DNA from: Verrucomicrobiota bacterium
Lineage (GTDB): Bacteria > Verrucomicrobiota > Lentisphaeria > JABSQK01 > JAJFLO01
DNA: 64,000 nt
Assembly (NCBI GenBank): GCA_021772615.1
Contig: JAJFLQ010000104.1
Span: 1-64,000, forward strand
Reading direction: 5' to 3'
The notes below the pieces were generated by a model, which worked only from the letters and a program-made list of their open reading frames with translations, was not told the origin of the DNA and did no database searches. This document shows, piece by piece, positions 35,649 through 46,002 of the stretch. The position numbers and the translations under genes were made by a program. Position 1 is the first letter of the stretch. Every line of letters starts with the position of its first letter.

Positions 35649-36983
35649 CTACACGCGTAAACGACGACTGCGCGATGAAGCGATACCGAGCTGGTCGCGG
35701 CGGTTTGCGACAGTACGGCCGGTTATGCAGATTCCGGTCTGCTTTAGGTGTCGGGCAATGATTGCATCACTGTGCGGGCGGCGGGGATCCTCTTCGGCAA
35801 TGATCCAACGGATTCTATCGTCGATCTCACCGGACGTGACCGTTGACCCGTCAAACATACCTACGGCGGCCACGAAGAAGTGTTCCATCGGGTAAACGCC
35901 GCGTGGCGTTCGCATCGTCTTGCCGGCAACGGCGCGTCCGACGGTTGAGTCGTTCACGCCGAGTTTGGCGGCAATATCTTTCCTGGTGAGCGGAACGAGC
36001 CGCCCATCGGGCGACGCGAAAAATGAGCGTTGACGGGCAACGATGACCCGGGCGACTGCGCACACGGTCGATTCACGACGAGCGATGTCGGCCTTCAACA
36101 TCGTGATTCGCTGTTTCTTCTCACGTATGAACATGCGGTCTTCTTCACTGATAGCTGGATCCATCAGCAGCTGATCGTAGATTGGCGGCACTTCAAACGA
36201 GGGTGTGCCGCGCGTTACAGAAGAGATCTGTAGTTGGCCGGTATCGTCAAAGCTGACGTTGACCTCAGGCGCACCCAACGTTTCAACTGTAATTCCGAAG
36301 CCCGAACATGGACGCGGATATAACCTTCGAATCTCGTCGACAGCGTCACGAATCGCCGACAACGGTTTTTTCAAAGCTCGTGCAATGCGGTCGTGTTGAT
36401 TCGCCGCAAGCCGATGCAGGTGTTGATCGACGATCTTGTACGCAACCGAGTGTTCCCGTCGTTGACGGGTCAGTTGCAGCAGCAGGCATTCCCGCAGTGT
36501 TCTGGCGCCGACGCCCGCGGGCTCGAACGATTGAATCATACGCAGTGCCTCCTCCGCCACCCGTCGGACAAGCCGATATGTAGAGGCTACCTCGTTCAGT
36601 GGCGAGCGGAGGTACCCGTCCGACGACAGGCTCACGATAACGGCCTCGCAGGCGTATGTGATTTCCGGCTCGCATGTTCGGTAACTCAGTTGCTCTGCTA
36701 AATCATCAAATAACGAAACCGGAGTTGGCACGGAGTCAAGTCTGTACTGCCTATACTGTTCGTTCGAAGCACCGCAACCCGCGACGCCGCGGTCGGATTG
36801 ATCAAATGCCGGATCGCCAAAGTCGAGTAGGGGATTCGTCTCTGCTTCGATCCGAATCAATGCCGATAAATCTGCGCCGGATCTTTGGAGGACGTCGAGC
36901 GACTGGATCTGCCTGCGGTCCAGACGCCGATCCAGTTTCAAGTCGGCTACGAAACGTTGGTGCTGCGCCAAAGCGTGTGACAT
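35649..36983 (-). CDS. rpoN: RNA polymerase sigma-54 factor
   Basis: 444 residues; GGAAGGGA upstream of the ATG at 36983. Region I (residues 1-50) is Gln/Leu-rich and ends IEAETNPLLDF; the core-binding region (about 90-250) includes FEPAGVGARTLRECLLLQL; the DNA-binding region includes LVPLTRKDIAAKLGVNDSTVGRAVAGK and TPRGVYPMEHFF. The C-terminal RpoN box reads GRTVANRRDQL where the consensus is ARRTVAKYRE: the Lys and Tyr that help contact the -24 element are Asn and Arg. It follows a dedicated FHA-type activator in one operon, so it may be a second, specialised RpoN. Two good -24/-12 promoters lie at 10292-10307 and 10748-10763. Confidence 0.95.
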   Translation of the reverse strand: MSHALAQHQRFVADLKLDRRLDRRQIQSLDVLQRSGADLSALIRIEAETNPLLDFGDPAFDQSDRGVAGCGASNEQYRQYRLDSVPTPVSLFDDLAEQLSYRTCEPEITYACEAVIVSLSSDGYLRSPLNEVASTYRLVRRVAEEALRMIQSFEPAGVGARTLRECLLLQLTRQRREHSVAYKIVDQHLHRLAANQHDRIARALKKPLSAIRDAVDEIRRLYPRPCSGFGITVETLGAPEVNVSFDDTGQLQISSVTRGTPSFEVPPIYDQLLMDPAISEEDRMFIREKKQRITMLKADIARRESTVCAVARVIVARQRSFFASPDGRLVPLTRKDIAAKLGVNDSTVGRAVAGKTMRTPRGVYPMEHFFVAAVGMFDGSTVTSGEIDDRIRWIIAEEDPRRPHSDAIIARHLKQTGICITGRTVANRRDQLGIASSRSRRLRV

Positions 36984-37021
36984 GGTCGTTCCCTTCCTTC
37001 ATCCGAGTTTGTATGTCTGCG

Positions 37022-38416
37022 TTACGCCGCGTCCTGGATCCTGGGATAGACCAGGCGGAATTTATCGACCCACGTGCCCATGGTCGCCGGCGACACACCC
37101 AGCATCCGTGCTGCGACTGACTTTACACCTTTCGCACGTTCGAACGCCTCGCTTGCGAGCAGCTTGATCATGGCGTCGACATTCAGGGATTCGAGGTTCT
37201 GGGTATCGCAAACTTTTGTGTTCCCAAACATCGTGGGAAATGGGGGCAGCTCACCAATGTCCAACACATCGCCTGTGGCATTGACCAGTGCCCGGCGGAT
37301 GTAGTTTTCGAGCTGTCGGATGTTGCCCGGCCAGCTATAGCTCTCTAAGTGACGCAGCGCAGGGTTGGTGATCCCGGCCGCCAGAGGCCGTCCGCTCATC
37401 GCACGGATACCCGGGTTGTCTGTGCGTACGCGCTCGATGATATGGCTTACGAGGGCTTTCAGGTCTTCGATTCGATCTCGCAGCGACGGCAGCGAGAGGT
37501 CGTGGACATTTATGCGGTAGTACAGGTCCTCGCGGAACGTTTTCTCGAAAACCGCTTTCTCCAGATCCTTGTTGGTGGCGAAGATGAACTTGACGTCGAT
37601 TTCTATCGTGTTGCGGCCGCCGATGCGTTTAAAGCGCTTTTCCTCGATTACCTTCATGATCTTCAGCTGCAGCGCGTGCGTATAGTCGCCGATCTCGTCG
37701 AGGAACACGGATCCGCCGTTTGCCTGCTCCAGCAATCCGGCCTGATTCACCGCACCGGTATATGCGCCCTCGACGGTGCCAAACAACAATGACTCGATGA
37801 TTGTCTCCGGCAGAGCCGCCGCATTGAGGTCCTCGAACGGCTTGCTTCGTCTACGGCTGTTGTCATGGATGTACCGTGCCAGCAGGCCCTTGCCGGTACC
37901 GGTTTCGCCTGTAATCAGGACCGGGTCCGTCCAGTCACCAACGACTTCCGCCCGGCGCAGCGTGTCGAGCAGTCTCGGCGTGACGCCGACAATTGTTCCT
38001 GCTGCATGTCGGCTCGCGGTCGGTGCGGCCGGCTTGCTGTCCGTATTTGCGGCGCGCAGGACGCTGTCAATCGCGTGGGTAAGCTCGTCAGTCGGATTCG
38101 ATGGCGGCGGTTCCGGCATGACGTCGATGCGGAACTCGTATGCCAGCTTGCCGAATTGCAAGGTGTCGCCGTCTGTCAGCTTGTAACTGCGCCCGCGATG
38201 CAGCCGCTCACCATTGAGGCAGGTGCAGTTTGTGCCGTCGTGATGAAGGAAATACGTTCCTTCCTTGACGATAATTCGGGCGTGCTGGCGCGACACGCTA
38301 TTATCGAACTCATCGAAATTGATATCGCACGACCGCCCCCGCCCCACGAGTGCATGTCCGTTTCGTAGCAATCGATTTGCCCCTGTAAGATACGATTTAA
38401 TGTAGGCTTTTATCAT
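37022..38416 (-). CDS. Sigma-54 activator with N-terminal FHA domain
   Basis: 464 residues; GGGAG upstream of the ATG, 16 bp after the receptor-kinase gene. An intact FHA domain (residues about 18-92: LVGRGRSCDINFDEFDNSVSRQHARI, LNGERLHRG, GDTLQFG) replaces the usual response-regulator receiver. The AAA+ domain has Walker A GETGTGKG (170-177), the sigma-54-contacting loop GAYTGA (217-222, an accepted variant of GAFTGA) and Walker B SVFLDEIGD (236-244). A helix-turn-helix ends the protein (SVAARMLGVSPATMGTWVDKF). It should open sigma-54 promoters when its FHA domain docks on a phosphothreonine, presumably supplied by the upstream kinase. rpoN follows 38 bp downstream. Confidence 0.94.
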   Translation of the reverse strand: MIKAYIKSYLTGANRLLRNGHALVGRGRSCDINFDEFDNSVSRQHARIIVKEGTYFLHHDGTNCTCLNGERLHRGRSYKLTDGDTLQFGKLAYEFRIDVMPEPPPSNPTDELTHAIDSVLRAANTDSKPAAPTASRHAAGTIVGVTPRLLDTLRRAEVVGDWTDPVLITGETGTGKGLLARYIHDNSRRRSKPFEDLNAAALPETIIESLLFGTVEGAYTGAVNQAGLLEQANGGSVFLDEIGDYTHALQLKIMKVIEEKRFKRIGGRNTIEIDVKFIFATNKDLEKAVFEKTFREDLYYRINVHDLSLPSLRDRIEDLKALVSHIIERVRTDNPGIRAMSGRPLAAGITNPALRHLESYSWPGNIRQLENYIRRALVNATGDVLDIGELPPFPTMFGNTKVCDTQNLESLNVDAMIKLLASEAFERAKGVKSVAARMLGVSPATMGTWVDKFRLVYPRIQDAA

Positions 38417-38432
38417 GATGTAAGCTCCCGTG

Positions 38433-41400
38433 TTAGTTTGATACGCCTGTGGTACGTGTTTTTCGTTCCGTATCGATATCGGTCAGTACTGGCGCCTTGC
38501 GCAGAAACGTCACATCATCTACGTATATCGTGCCTCGGCTTTGCTCAATGAAGTTGATCACGAACGTCTTCATCTGCGTCATGTCGAGATTTCGAAAATG
38601 GCTCAGCGGTATGGTCACGCGCTGCCAGTCACGTGTGACGCCATGTTGCAGATATTCCAAAACCGGCTTTGATTTCACCGTGTCTTCCTTCTCGTACCAG
38701 TCGGCATCGCCCAATCCGATCTCAAATTGTTCGCCACCATTCTCCCCGCGTACCAGAAATGACAGCCGGTTAAAGTGTTGCAAATCCACGAAGCTGCGTT
38801 CGTCCGCTCCCATGGTCGAGTAATACCCACACCAACTCTTGGGAACCTGCACGTAGTCGAGTTTCAGGCACCGGTGGCCCTGGTTTCGATCGTCTACTCG
38901 TGCGACGCGGCATACGGACGGTCGCCTATAATAGGCGTTTGTCTGGCCGCCGAGGTTGTTGATGTCGCTGTGATCGAAGTTGTCGAGAATCAGCGAGTTT
39001 TCAGCGCCCAGACCGATGCCCGGCTGCGGTGTGGGTTCATTCGAAAAACAGACGTTGTCGATCCAGAGCGAGCCCTTACCCGGCTCGTTGAAGCGAAAGA
39101 CAAGCGCGAAGGCCTGGCGCATATCGAGACCGGGAAATGCCGTGAGTGGTATGCGTACCAACTGCCACTGGTCGGTTACACCCTCTGGAAGAAACCGGGT
39201 AAGTGCCCCGGCCATCATGGCGTCCTTCTGCCCATCCGCCAAGGGAACATCGCTCATGCCGATCTCGAACGAGCGCAGGTCGCCACGTCCCTTGATCAGG
39301 AATGCAAGGGTTTTATATGCCGACAGATCACCCTTGATGATCAGATAGCAGCCGCAATACGTACGCTGTCCGTCACGTCTGTGATAACACATCTCGAGCC
39401 CACCTTGTGTTGACATGGCGGTGTACGGCCCGGCGTTCGATTGCGGCACACGATGTCGAGACGGGTCGAAGCCGATATCGATTTTCATTGCCGAACTGGC
39501 GTTGCTGACGCCCGCGGCGTCCTCGAAATGGCTGTGCGCATTACGATTGCTCCAATGGTCGAGCATCGGTGTGATGTCGCAATCTTCGGGCAAGCCTGGC
39601 ACATCTTCGAGGGCAGTGACCCGTATCTCGGCAGGTGCGACCGTGGTTTCCATCAAGGCGTCACTCGGCGTGTCGTCGTCGTCGTCAAGCACGGGCATGG
39701 TCTTCGGAGCCGTTGCGACCACATCGGCTCCGCAAAACGCGAGCAGGCCAAAGGTCGTCGGGTTGCCGAACCGCCGATTGGGGCTGGTCGACATCATGCT
39801 GCCGTCTTCGCCGACGGCGTCAACATCCGAAACCTCGACGCTGATTCCCATCTGACAGCCCGGCCAGAACTGTGCGCTGAGTCCCGAGGCCGTCGATTCG
39901 GACACGAGACGATCATTCTCCCACCGTACCGATATGTCGCTCGTGCCGACGGTGTAACGGTTGAACAGCACGTCCCGGGGAATCTCGATCTCAATGCTGT
40001 AGCCAGTCAACGTCCGCGCCGAAGCAAGCTTGATACGACTGATATCGATGCGATCGCGGTCATCACCCACGAACAAGGCTGCCGACGGTGGTACATCGTT
40101 GAAATTTCCCGGGCTGAAACCTAGTTGAAGGTCATCGGCGGATGCGGTTACGTCAGCGAAATCGTTGCCCAGCTGTAGATCAAGCCAGATTTCGACGTGG
40201 TCGCCGCTGAGCATCGCGCGACCCTCTTGGTGTTGGATCAAGACGTCGTCGCAGACATCAATTGCCACATAGAGTTTGCCGGCGGACCATGAACTGTACA
40301 CGCGATAGCTAAGATCCTGCGGTCCGATCCAGCCGGAGGCGTTGTGGACGACATTGTCTCGTTCACTTACATCTGCGTCAAAGGCATCGGGCCATTCGCT
40401 GATGCGACCGTCGAGTACGGGGGGCGATGTTGCCGGAATGCTCTGGATCGTGACAGGGAAGGGCCGCAACCACCGCGTCAGGTCGGCGAGCTGTCGCGGT
40501 TCCTCCGGCAATCCGAAATAGCTGTAGAGGCAATGGACCGACAACCCGTCGAACGACGCGTACCCGGAAACCTGATCTTCTACCTGCTTCAGTTCAGCCT
40601 CCAGCCTCAACCACCCTTCTTCGTAGAACGTATTCGCTCGCGCGCCTTCACCCATTGCGGCTACGTCCTGAGTTTCGACGGCAACCCAGACCTTCTTACC
40701 GTGTTTTTCCGCGATATCGAGAAACGGTTTGGCCTGTTCCACGATCCGCTGGTGCGTGTCGTAGTAGGCCATGACAGCGACGATATCTACGGCGTCCGTT
40801 ATTGCCGTACAAAAATCGGGGTCACTACGGTAGAATCCGGGCACGGCGACGCCGAGTTGGAAGGTCGGGGTGTTACTGGCCTCGATAGCTGCACTGCCGG
40901 CTCGGAGCAGGTCAATGAACTGTGCCTTCACAGCGCGGCGGTTTTCGGCCCACTCGGCCTGCATGAGATAGGGTTCGACGTCCAGAATAGCGCCTTTGAA
41001 TTGCTGATCCGGCGGTGCATCGGTGTTGTACTCCAGGACCTGCTGTATCCATTGAACCGCGTCATTGTGTCGGGAAGAAAGGGCCCATTCCGGGCTGCCC
41101 TCGAGGGCGAACGTTCGTACGCCGGCCGTACGGCGGAAGTAATCGCGAATCCGAGCCGGATTGCGGTCGTCTTCCTCCTTCAATACCGGCGTGTGCACGA
41201 TGAGCGTGTCGATACGATTCGCCGCCGTGAAATCGATGATTTTACGCTGTGCTGAAACGTTAAAGAGTGGTTTCCCTTTCCAGACCCAGAGGCTGCGCGG
41301 CCGTCCGCTGTAATCCGACATGATCGGCACAGCCGACCTCATGTTTGGCCGGCGTTCAAAGAATAGGTTCTTCAACTCGACACTGCCTGTTCCGCGATTC

Positions 41401-44400
41401 GGAAACTGAAGGCCGACGCCCGTGATACGCGTCAGGTCAAGCGTAAATGCGAGGTCTTGCAGGGCGACGGATATGGGCGCCCACTTGTCGTCTGGTGTCG
41501 AACCATTCGCAGCAGCGATCGTTGCCGCGACCACCGGTTCTTGCCCTGCGGTTGCAAGCACAATCTCGAATCCGGCAACCACCCCATCGCGTGAAATCTC
41601 AGCGCTGAGAACGTCAAAAGCCGATATGTCTATTTCCTGGAAAGGCGTCAACCAGATCGGCGCCCTTCCGCTGTTGCGAAATCGCAGTTCCAGAACCTGA
41701 TCGGTGGTGCCGCTTGTCGTGTCCTGAATCACAGTGGATTGCACGTATCCGGGGATCGGATCATGGTGCACCGGCCTGCCGCCGAAGAGGTTTCGCGTTG
41801 CGCGGTCGTGGTCCGCCGATCGGTTCCAGTCATGCAGCAGCAACCGACCGTCGCGCAGTGCCGAAAAGCGATCAAGAACGTCTGATTCGAATTCCGCAAT
41901 GACCAATTCGTGTTCCGCTGTAAATAGATTCGGAAAGGCCTGTGCTCGTGTGGCGAGTCGATACAATCCCGAGCGAAGTCCCGATTCCGTGGCATCACAG
42001 GCGGACGGCAGCTCGGCGGATGCCATTTCCGGCAGAAGTGTTGTGATTTCGGCGTTCAGGTCACGTCGCAAATCATCAACCTGGTCGCGAATTTGGACGC
42101 CGTACTCCTCCTGTATTCCCGCGGATCCCGTCGCACGACAAACGGTTTGCACGGCGCCAAGGATGTCCCATGCAAGATCGTGCTGCTGAGTGCTCGGCTC
42201 GTCGGTGCGGACACGACTCAACGCGATTGTGCCGTGGTTCCGTACGGTGTTGCCAAGCTCCGGGTATCGTGCTATTTCAAATGCTTCAGTTACTAGTCTG
42301 TATTGGGCAACCAGGCTTTCCGGCTTGGCCTTATCAGCCTGTAAGATGCTGTCGTAGCAGGACAGCGCCCGTACGAATGCGCGGCGCCGCAAGGTGTTGT
42401 AACGATCGACTGCATCTGGCTCCTTTTCAGCGGTTTGCATCCACAATTGCGAAGCGAAACCATCGCAGGATGCCAATACCGCAACATCGGTAGCGGTGTC
42501 GATTGTGCGTTGGATCGCGTCGGGCAGCGCCGTCTGATAGAGGTCTGTTGCGAAATCCTCATCGTAACCCAACCGCGGCGCCAGGCTGAACCGGTACGGG
42601 CCGGGCGGCACTGCTCCGAATGCGTCGTGAAGCGCGCGGATATCGTTCACTGAGTGTGCTTGCCGGATCTCAGACAGTATGTTGGTCAGTATGGCATGTC
42701 TGTGCACGTCGCGGATGGTTTGGATCGCCGGCGGGACCGCAAGCACTGCGAGCAATCCAAACACGGCGAACCACCGGCGACGCGGCTTGCCTGCATGTCC
42801 TGCGGCCGTGGCGGCGACATCCTCTGTGTCGGCATCTTCCGGGTCGGTTGTCGCGACCGGCGAGGCAGCCGTTTCCGAACGTGGCATTGCTTCGTCAGCG
42901 TCGGCGGCTTGAACCACGTCGCCAATTTCAACGTCAACCGGACATTCAGCTGTGCATGTTTCGTCGACGCTTGATTCGCTGATGACGATGGACGTGTCGG
43001 TCGTGTTGGTCGCATCCGCCTCAATGCTGATCGGCGACACGGTTTCGGTTACGTCTAAGGGTACCGCGACAGGCTCACGTTCATAGACGTTCAGCTCAGC
43101 GTGCTTTTCCTCCGCCGAGTCTTCGGCGTCACACAGATTCCATACCAGATACGGCAGTTTCGTTGCATCGTGTGTCGTATTTGATGCGGGCGCCTCTTCG
43201 GAGTCGAGCGCCTCGGCCGTGGTCGACGCGATCTCGGGCAGCTTGATCGTTGGGGCAATGTCTTTCAGATGGACCTGGTTGTGCCACGCCTCGATAACAA
43301 AAAGTACGTAGAATCGAAATTCCCGGGCGGACAAAAATCGACGGTCCGGCGCAATCGCCAGCGCATACCTGAACATGTCCCTGAGCAACTGCGTATCGTC
43401 ATCGGTCTGTTCGCCGATCTTCAATCCGGAGCAGGATTCTACAGCCTGGTCGAATCGCTCGACCCACCAAAAATCGTCGTCTTTGTTAGCTGCGAACCAC
43501 TTCGAACGCCGTTCAAGCAGCGCGCCGACATCCGATTTCGTGGTACCGCTCCTGCAGGTGACGTCTTCGGGGTAGGGATACTCGAGACACAGGGCTTTGA
43601 AGAGCGTGACGCCCAGCGAAAAGATATCGCTGTAAGCCCAACCCCAGATCGCGCCCGTCAACGACATCAGTTCCGGCGCGAGGTAATTCACCGTGCCCGC
43701 AAGCCGATCTCTGCCGTAAAAGAACGATGTGCGGTCATTGGTGCGTGCAATCCCGAGATCGATGATCACCGCTTTGTCTCCGTCGATGATGATATTCTCG
43801 GGTTTGAGATCGCGATGAATGATCCCGTGCTTGTGACAGTGGTCGAGTCCGTCAAGCACCTGAGCCAGGTATTTCAGAATACGAATCACATTCACACGGC
43901 GTTCCGTGACCTGGTCGGCGATAACGCTTGCAAGGGTCGACCCCGAGAGATACTCGGTGACGATTACGGGCATGTCCTCGAAACCGGGGCTCTGACAATT
44001 GCCGAGCTTACCCGGACCAATGAACCGAACAACGTTGTCGTGGCGGTGGTGAAAGAGCTTGTACAGCGAGTAGCGTTCGTCCTGGTACTGTCTCGCGTTT
44101 TCAAGCTGGACACCCTTGAATACCTTTGCCGCGAATATGCGGCCGGTACTGAGTGAGCGCACCTTGAGCACCGCCACGGTCTCGGTGTTGCGTATCGATT
44201 CGATGATTTCGTAGCGATCGTCGTTCCGATCAATACCGGTGATCACCGAACGATAAAAGAGTTCGCCTTTGAGTTCATCCACGCAGCTGATGATGTGCGA
44301 ACAATCGGGCCGCCCATGCAGCATCGTCAGGATCAGGCGATTCAGTAGCGGAATGTTCTTGAGCGCATAAGCGTTGTCGCTGCAGGCGTCCATCAGTTGT

Positions 44401-45983
44401 GGGACCGTTGGGAATGCACGGTAATACGACTCGGATAGAAAGTCGGCTGTGTTCTGATCAGGCGGCGTGCAAACAGCCGTGGTATAGTTCAGTTGTGCGG
44501 CATTTGGTTCCGGCTCCTTTTCGGTAAGGTAGTGAAGAAACGTTTTACCAAGATCTCTGATATCCTCCTGAAAAAGGTCCGGGCACTCCGTGGCCGCGCC
44601 GCCCGGCGCGGTTAGCGCCGGGTCGAGGAAAAATATCTGATCTTCGTGTATCACGATGTTGTCCGGCGACAGGTTTCCGTGCCATATATTTCGATCGTGG
44701 AGATATTGCAGCGCGGTCACAACGGACTTTGTTGCAGCATTCAACCTCTCGACATAGCCGTCCTGAAACGGGTGAGAGAACGCGTCGCTCATGGAGCTCG
44801 ATTGCCGGCGCCAGTTGAAAACAGCGTAGGACCGGCTGTTTCTGCCGTCTACCTGCGCGACCGGCAGCTGGACGACCCTGTTCAGCTGCGGATCGTCCGC
44901 AGCCCGAATCAGGCTCTCCATTCGGTCTTTAGCGAGTCTAGCGCCGCCGGCGACCTCGATCAGGCGGTAAAAAATCGTCTCGCCCGGCCCGGCTTTCTGA
45001 AACGCAACCTTGGCGTCGCTGGAGTCCTCAATGACACAATAGTCGTCAATCGTTGGCGCCTTCAGGCTCTTCACGAGGGTCTTTGCCTGAACCCGTGCTG
45101 AATTTGCCGTGAACATGGCGTCGCCGCCGCCGTACACGTCATTATTGATTTCCTCGATGAACGTCTGGATATCGACCATCGCAGGGAACGCCGTGTCAAG
45201 ACCGACGCAGCGCCGAATTAACGCAGCTATCTGCGATCCCGCCGTGCCATGAAAAACTGGTAGGTCGAAGTCGAAGTAAGAGTCTGACAGATTCAGGATC
45301 CACCCCGGATATCGCTCGAAGTGGATCTTGTGCGTGTCGAAGAATGACAACCCGGTGACGCATTCGTACAGCAGAATGCCAAAGCTGAACATGTCGGTGT
45401 GCGGGCTGCCCACAAATTCGCCGCTGTGACTGTCGTCGAAGAACAACGGCGACATATAGCCGAACGTTCCGCGCTTATGCATGTCTATCGGACTGTCGCC
45501 GAGCAGCGTGCTGTTGTCGAAATCAATGACCTTAACCATGCCGTTCTTGTCGATAATTATGTTCGACGGCTTCAAGTCCCGGTGGATGATTTCGCGGCCA
45601 TGCAGGTACGTCAGTGCGTCTGCGACACGTGCAAGCACATACAACGCCAGGTGTCGCGGCAGTATACCTGCCTGCTTCAGCAGCGTTCGCAGATTGACGC
45701 CGTCGACATGCTCCATGACAACGTAGTAGTTGGGACTTTCGACGGACGGCGGTCCGGGATCTTCGTACTTGCAATCAAGGCCTTTGACGATGCCCACGTG
45801 ATCCAGCTCGATGATCCGTCGTTCATTGTCCAGCAGGTAAGTTTTTTCCTTTCGATTGGTGCCGCCCACGATCTTCTTGATGACAACATCGCGCTTGTTC
45901 ACCTCGTCGTAACAACGAATCAACACCTCGCGATCCGGATCGATGTACTCCACAATTCTGTAACGTTCGTCGATAGTGATCAT
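38433..45983 (-). CDS. Giant transmembrane receptor kinase with extracellular TIM-barrel and carbohydrate-binding-like domains
   Basis: 2516 residues; start at 45983 with GGGGAGG eight bases upstream. Cytoplasmic part (1-1065): kinase 1 (about 7-280) with VVIKKI, HRDLKPSN (134-141) and DFD in place of DFG; a degenerate kinase 2 (about 330-590) in which HRD is WHGNLSPDN; kinase 3 (about 620-900) with AAKVFKG, HRDLKPEN (about 719) and DLG. One transmembrane helix (about 1068-1088). Outside: a helical region, a jelly-roll (about 1400-1545), a glycoside-hydrolase-like TIM barrel (about 1551-1834: SLWVWKGKPL, GAILDVEPYL, QLGVAVPGFYR, IVAVMAYYD, KKVWVAVETQ), a CBM9-like domain (about 1848-2044, opening PPVLDGRISEWPDAFD) and two CIA30/CBM-like domains (about 2128-2311, 2328-2498). 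It precedes the FHA activator and rpoN. Likely a glycan-sensing kinase; ligand and barrel activity are inferred. Confidence 0.93.
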   Translation of the reverse strand: MITIDERYRIVEYIDPDREVLIRCYDEVNKRDVVIKKIVGGTNRKEKTYLLDNERRIIELDHVGIVKGLDCKYEDPGPPSVESPNYYVVMEHVDGVNLRTLLKQAGILPRHLALYVLARVADALTYLHGREIIHRDLKPSNIIIDKNGMVKVIDFDNSTLLGDSPIDMHKRGTFGYMSPLFFDDSHSGEFVGSPHTDMFSFGILLYECVTGLSFFDTHKIHFERYPGWILNLSDSYFDFDLPVFHGTAGSQIAALIRRCVGLDTAFPAMVDIQTFIEEINNDVYGGGDAMFTANSARVQAKTLVKSLKAPTIDDYCVIEDSSDAKVAFQKAGPGETIFYRLIEVAGGARLAKDRMESLIRAADDPQLNRVVQLPVAQVDGRNSRSYAVFNWRRQSSSMSDAFSHPFQDGYVERLNAATKSVVTALQYLHDRNIWHGNLSPDNIVIHEDQIFFLDPALTAPGGAATECPDLFQEDIRDLGKTFLHYLTEKEPEPNAAQLNYTTAVCTPPDQNTADFLSESYYRAFPTVPQLMDACSDNAYALKNIPLLNRLILTMLHGRPDCSHIISCVDELKGELFYRSVITGIDRNDDRYEIIESIRNTETVAVLKVRSLSTGRIFAAKVFKGVQLENARQYQDERYSLYKLFHHRHDNVVRFIGPGKLGNCQSPGFEDMPVIVTEYLSGSTLASVIADQVTERRVNVIRILKYLAQVLDGLDHCHKHGIIHRDLKPENIIIDGDKAVIIDLGIARTNDRTSFFYGRDRLAGTVNYLAPELMSLTGAIWGWAYSDIFSLGVTLFKALCLEYPYPEDVTCRSGTTKSDVGALLERRSKWFAANKDDDFWWVERFDQAVESCSGLKIGEQTDDDTQLLRDMFRYALAIAPDRRFLSAREFRFYVLFVIEAWHNQVHLKDIAPTIKLPEIASTTAEALDSEEAPASNTTHDATKLPYLVWNLCDAEDSAEEKHAELNVYEREPVAVPLDVTETVSPISIEADATNTTDTSIVISESSVDETCTAECPVDVEIGDVVQAADADEAMPRSETAASPVATTDPEDADTEDVAATAAGHAGKPRRRWFAVFGLLAVLAVPPAIQTIRDVHRHAILTNILSEIRQAHSVNDIRALHDAFGAVPPGPYRFSLAPRLGYDEDFATDLYQTALPDAIQRTIDTATDVAVLASCDGFASQLWMQTAEKEPDAVDRYNTLRRRAFVRALSCYDSILQADKAKPESLVAQYRLVTEAFEIARYPELGNTVRNHGTIALSRVRTDEPSTQQHDLAWDILGAVQTVCRATGSAGIQEEYGVQIRDQVDDLRRDLNAEITTLLPEMASAELPSACDATESGLRSGLYRLATRAQAFPNLFTAEHELVIAEFESDVLDRFSALRDGRLLLHDWNRSADHDRATRNLFGGRPVHHDPIPGYVQSTVIQDTTSGTTDQVLELRFRNSGRAPIWLTPFQEIDISAFDVLSAEISRDGVVAGFEIVLATAGQEPVVAATIAAANGSTPDDKWAPISVALQDLAFTLDLTRITGVGLQFPNRGTGSVELKNLFFERRPNMRSAVPIMSDYSGRPRSLWVWKGKPLFNVSAQRKIIDFTAANRIDTLIVHTPVLKEEDDRNPARIRDYFRRTAGVRTFALEGSPEWALSSRHNDAVQWIQQVLEYNTDAPPDQQFKGAILDVEPYLMQAEWAENRRAVKAQFIDLLRAGSAAIEASNTPTFQLGVAVPGFYRSDPDFCTAITDAVDIVAVMAYYDTHQRIVEQAKPFLDIAEKHGKKVWVAVETQDVAAMGEGARANTFYEEGWLRLEAELKQVEDQVSGYASFDGLSVHCLYSYFGLPEEPRQLADLTRWLRPFPVTIQSIPATSPPVLDGRISEWPDAFDADVSERDNVVHNASGWIGPQDLSYRVYSSWSAGKLYVAIDVCDDVLIQHQEGRAMLSGDHVEIWLDLQLGNDFADVTASADDLQLGFSPGNFNDVPPSAALFVGDDRDRIDISRIKLASARTLTGYSIEIEIPRDVLFNRYTVGTSDISVRWENDRLVSESTASGLSAQFWPGCQMGISVEVSDVDAVGEDGSMMSTSPNRRFGNPTTFGLLAFCGADVVATAPKTMPVLDDDDDTPSDALMETTVAPAEIRVTALEDVPGLPEDCDITPMLDHWSNRNAHSHFEDAAGVSNASSAMKIDIGFDPSRHRVPQSNAGPYTAMSTQGGLEMCYHRRDGQRTYCGCYLIIKGDLSAYKTLAFLIKGRGDLRSFEIGMSDVPLADGQKDAMMAGALTRFLPEGVTDQWQLVRIPLTAFPGLDMRQAFALVFRFNEPGKGSLWIDNVCFSNEPTPQPGIGLGAENSLILDNFDHSDINNLGGQTNAYYRRPSVCRVARVDDRNQGHRCLKLDYVQVPKSWCGYYSTMGADERSFVDLQHFNRLSFLVRGENGGEQFEIGLGDADWYEKEDTVKSKPVLEYLQHGVTRDWQRVTIPLSHFRNLDMTQMKTFVINFIEQSRGTIYVDDVTFLRKAPVLTDIDTERKTRTTGVSN

Positions 45984-46002
45984 GGTATGCCTCCCCGTTG
46001 GT

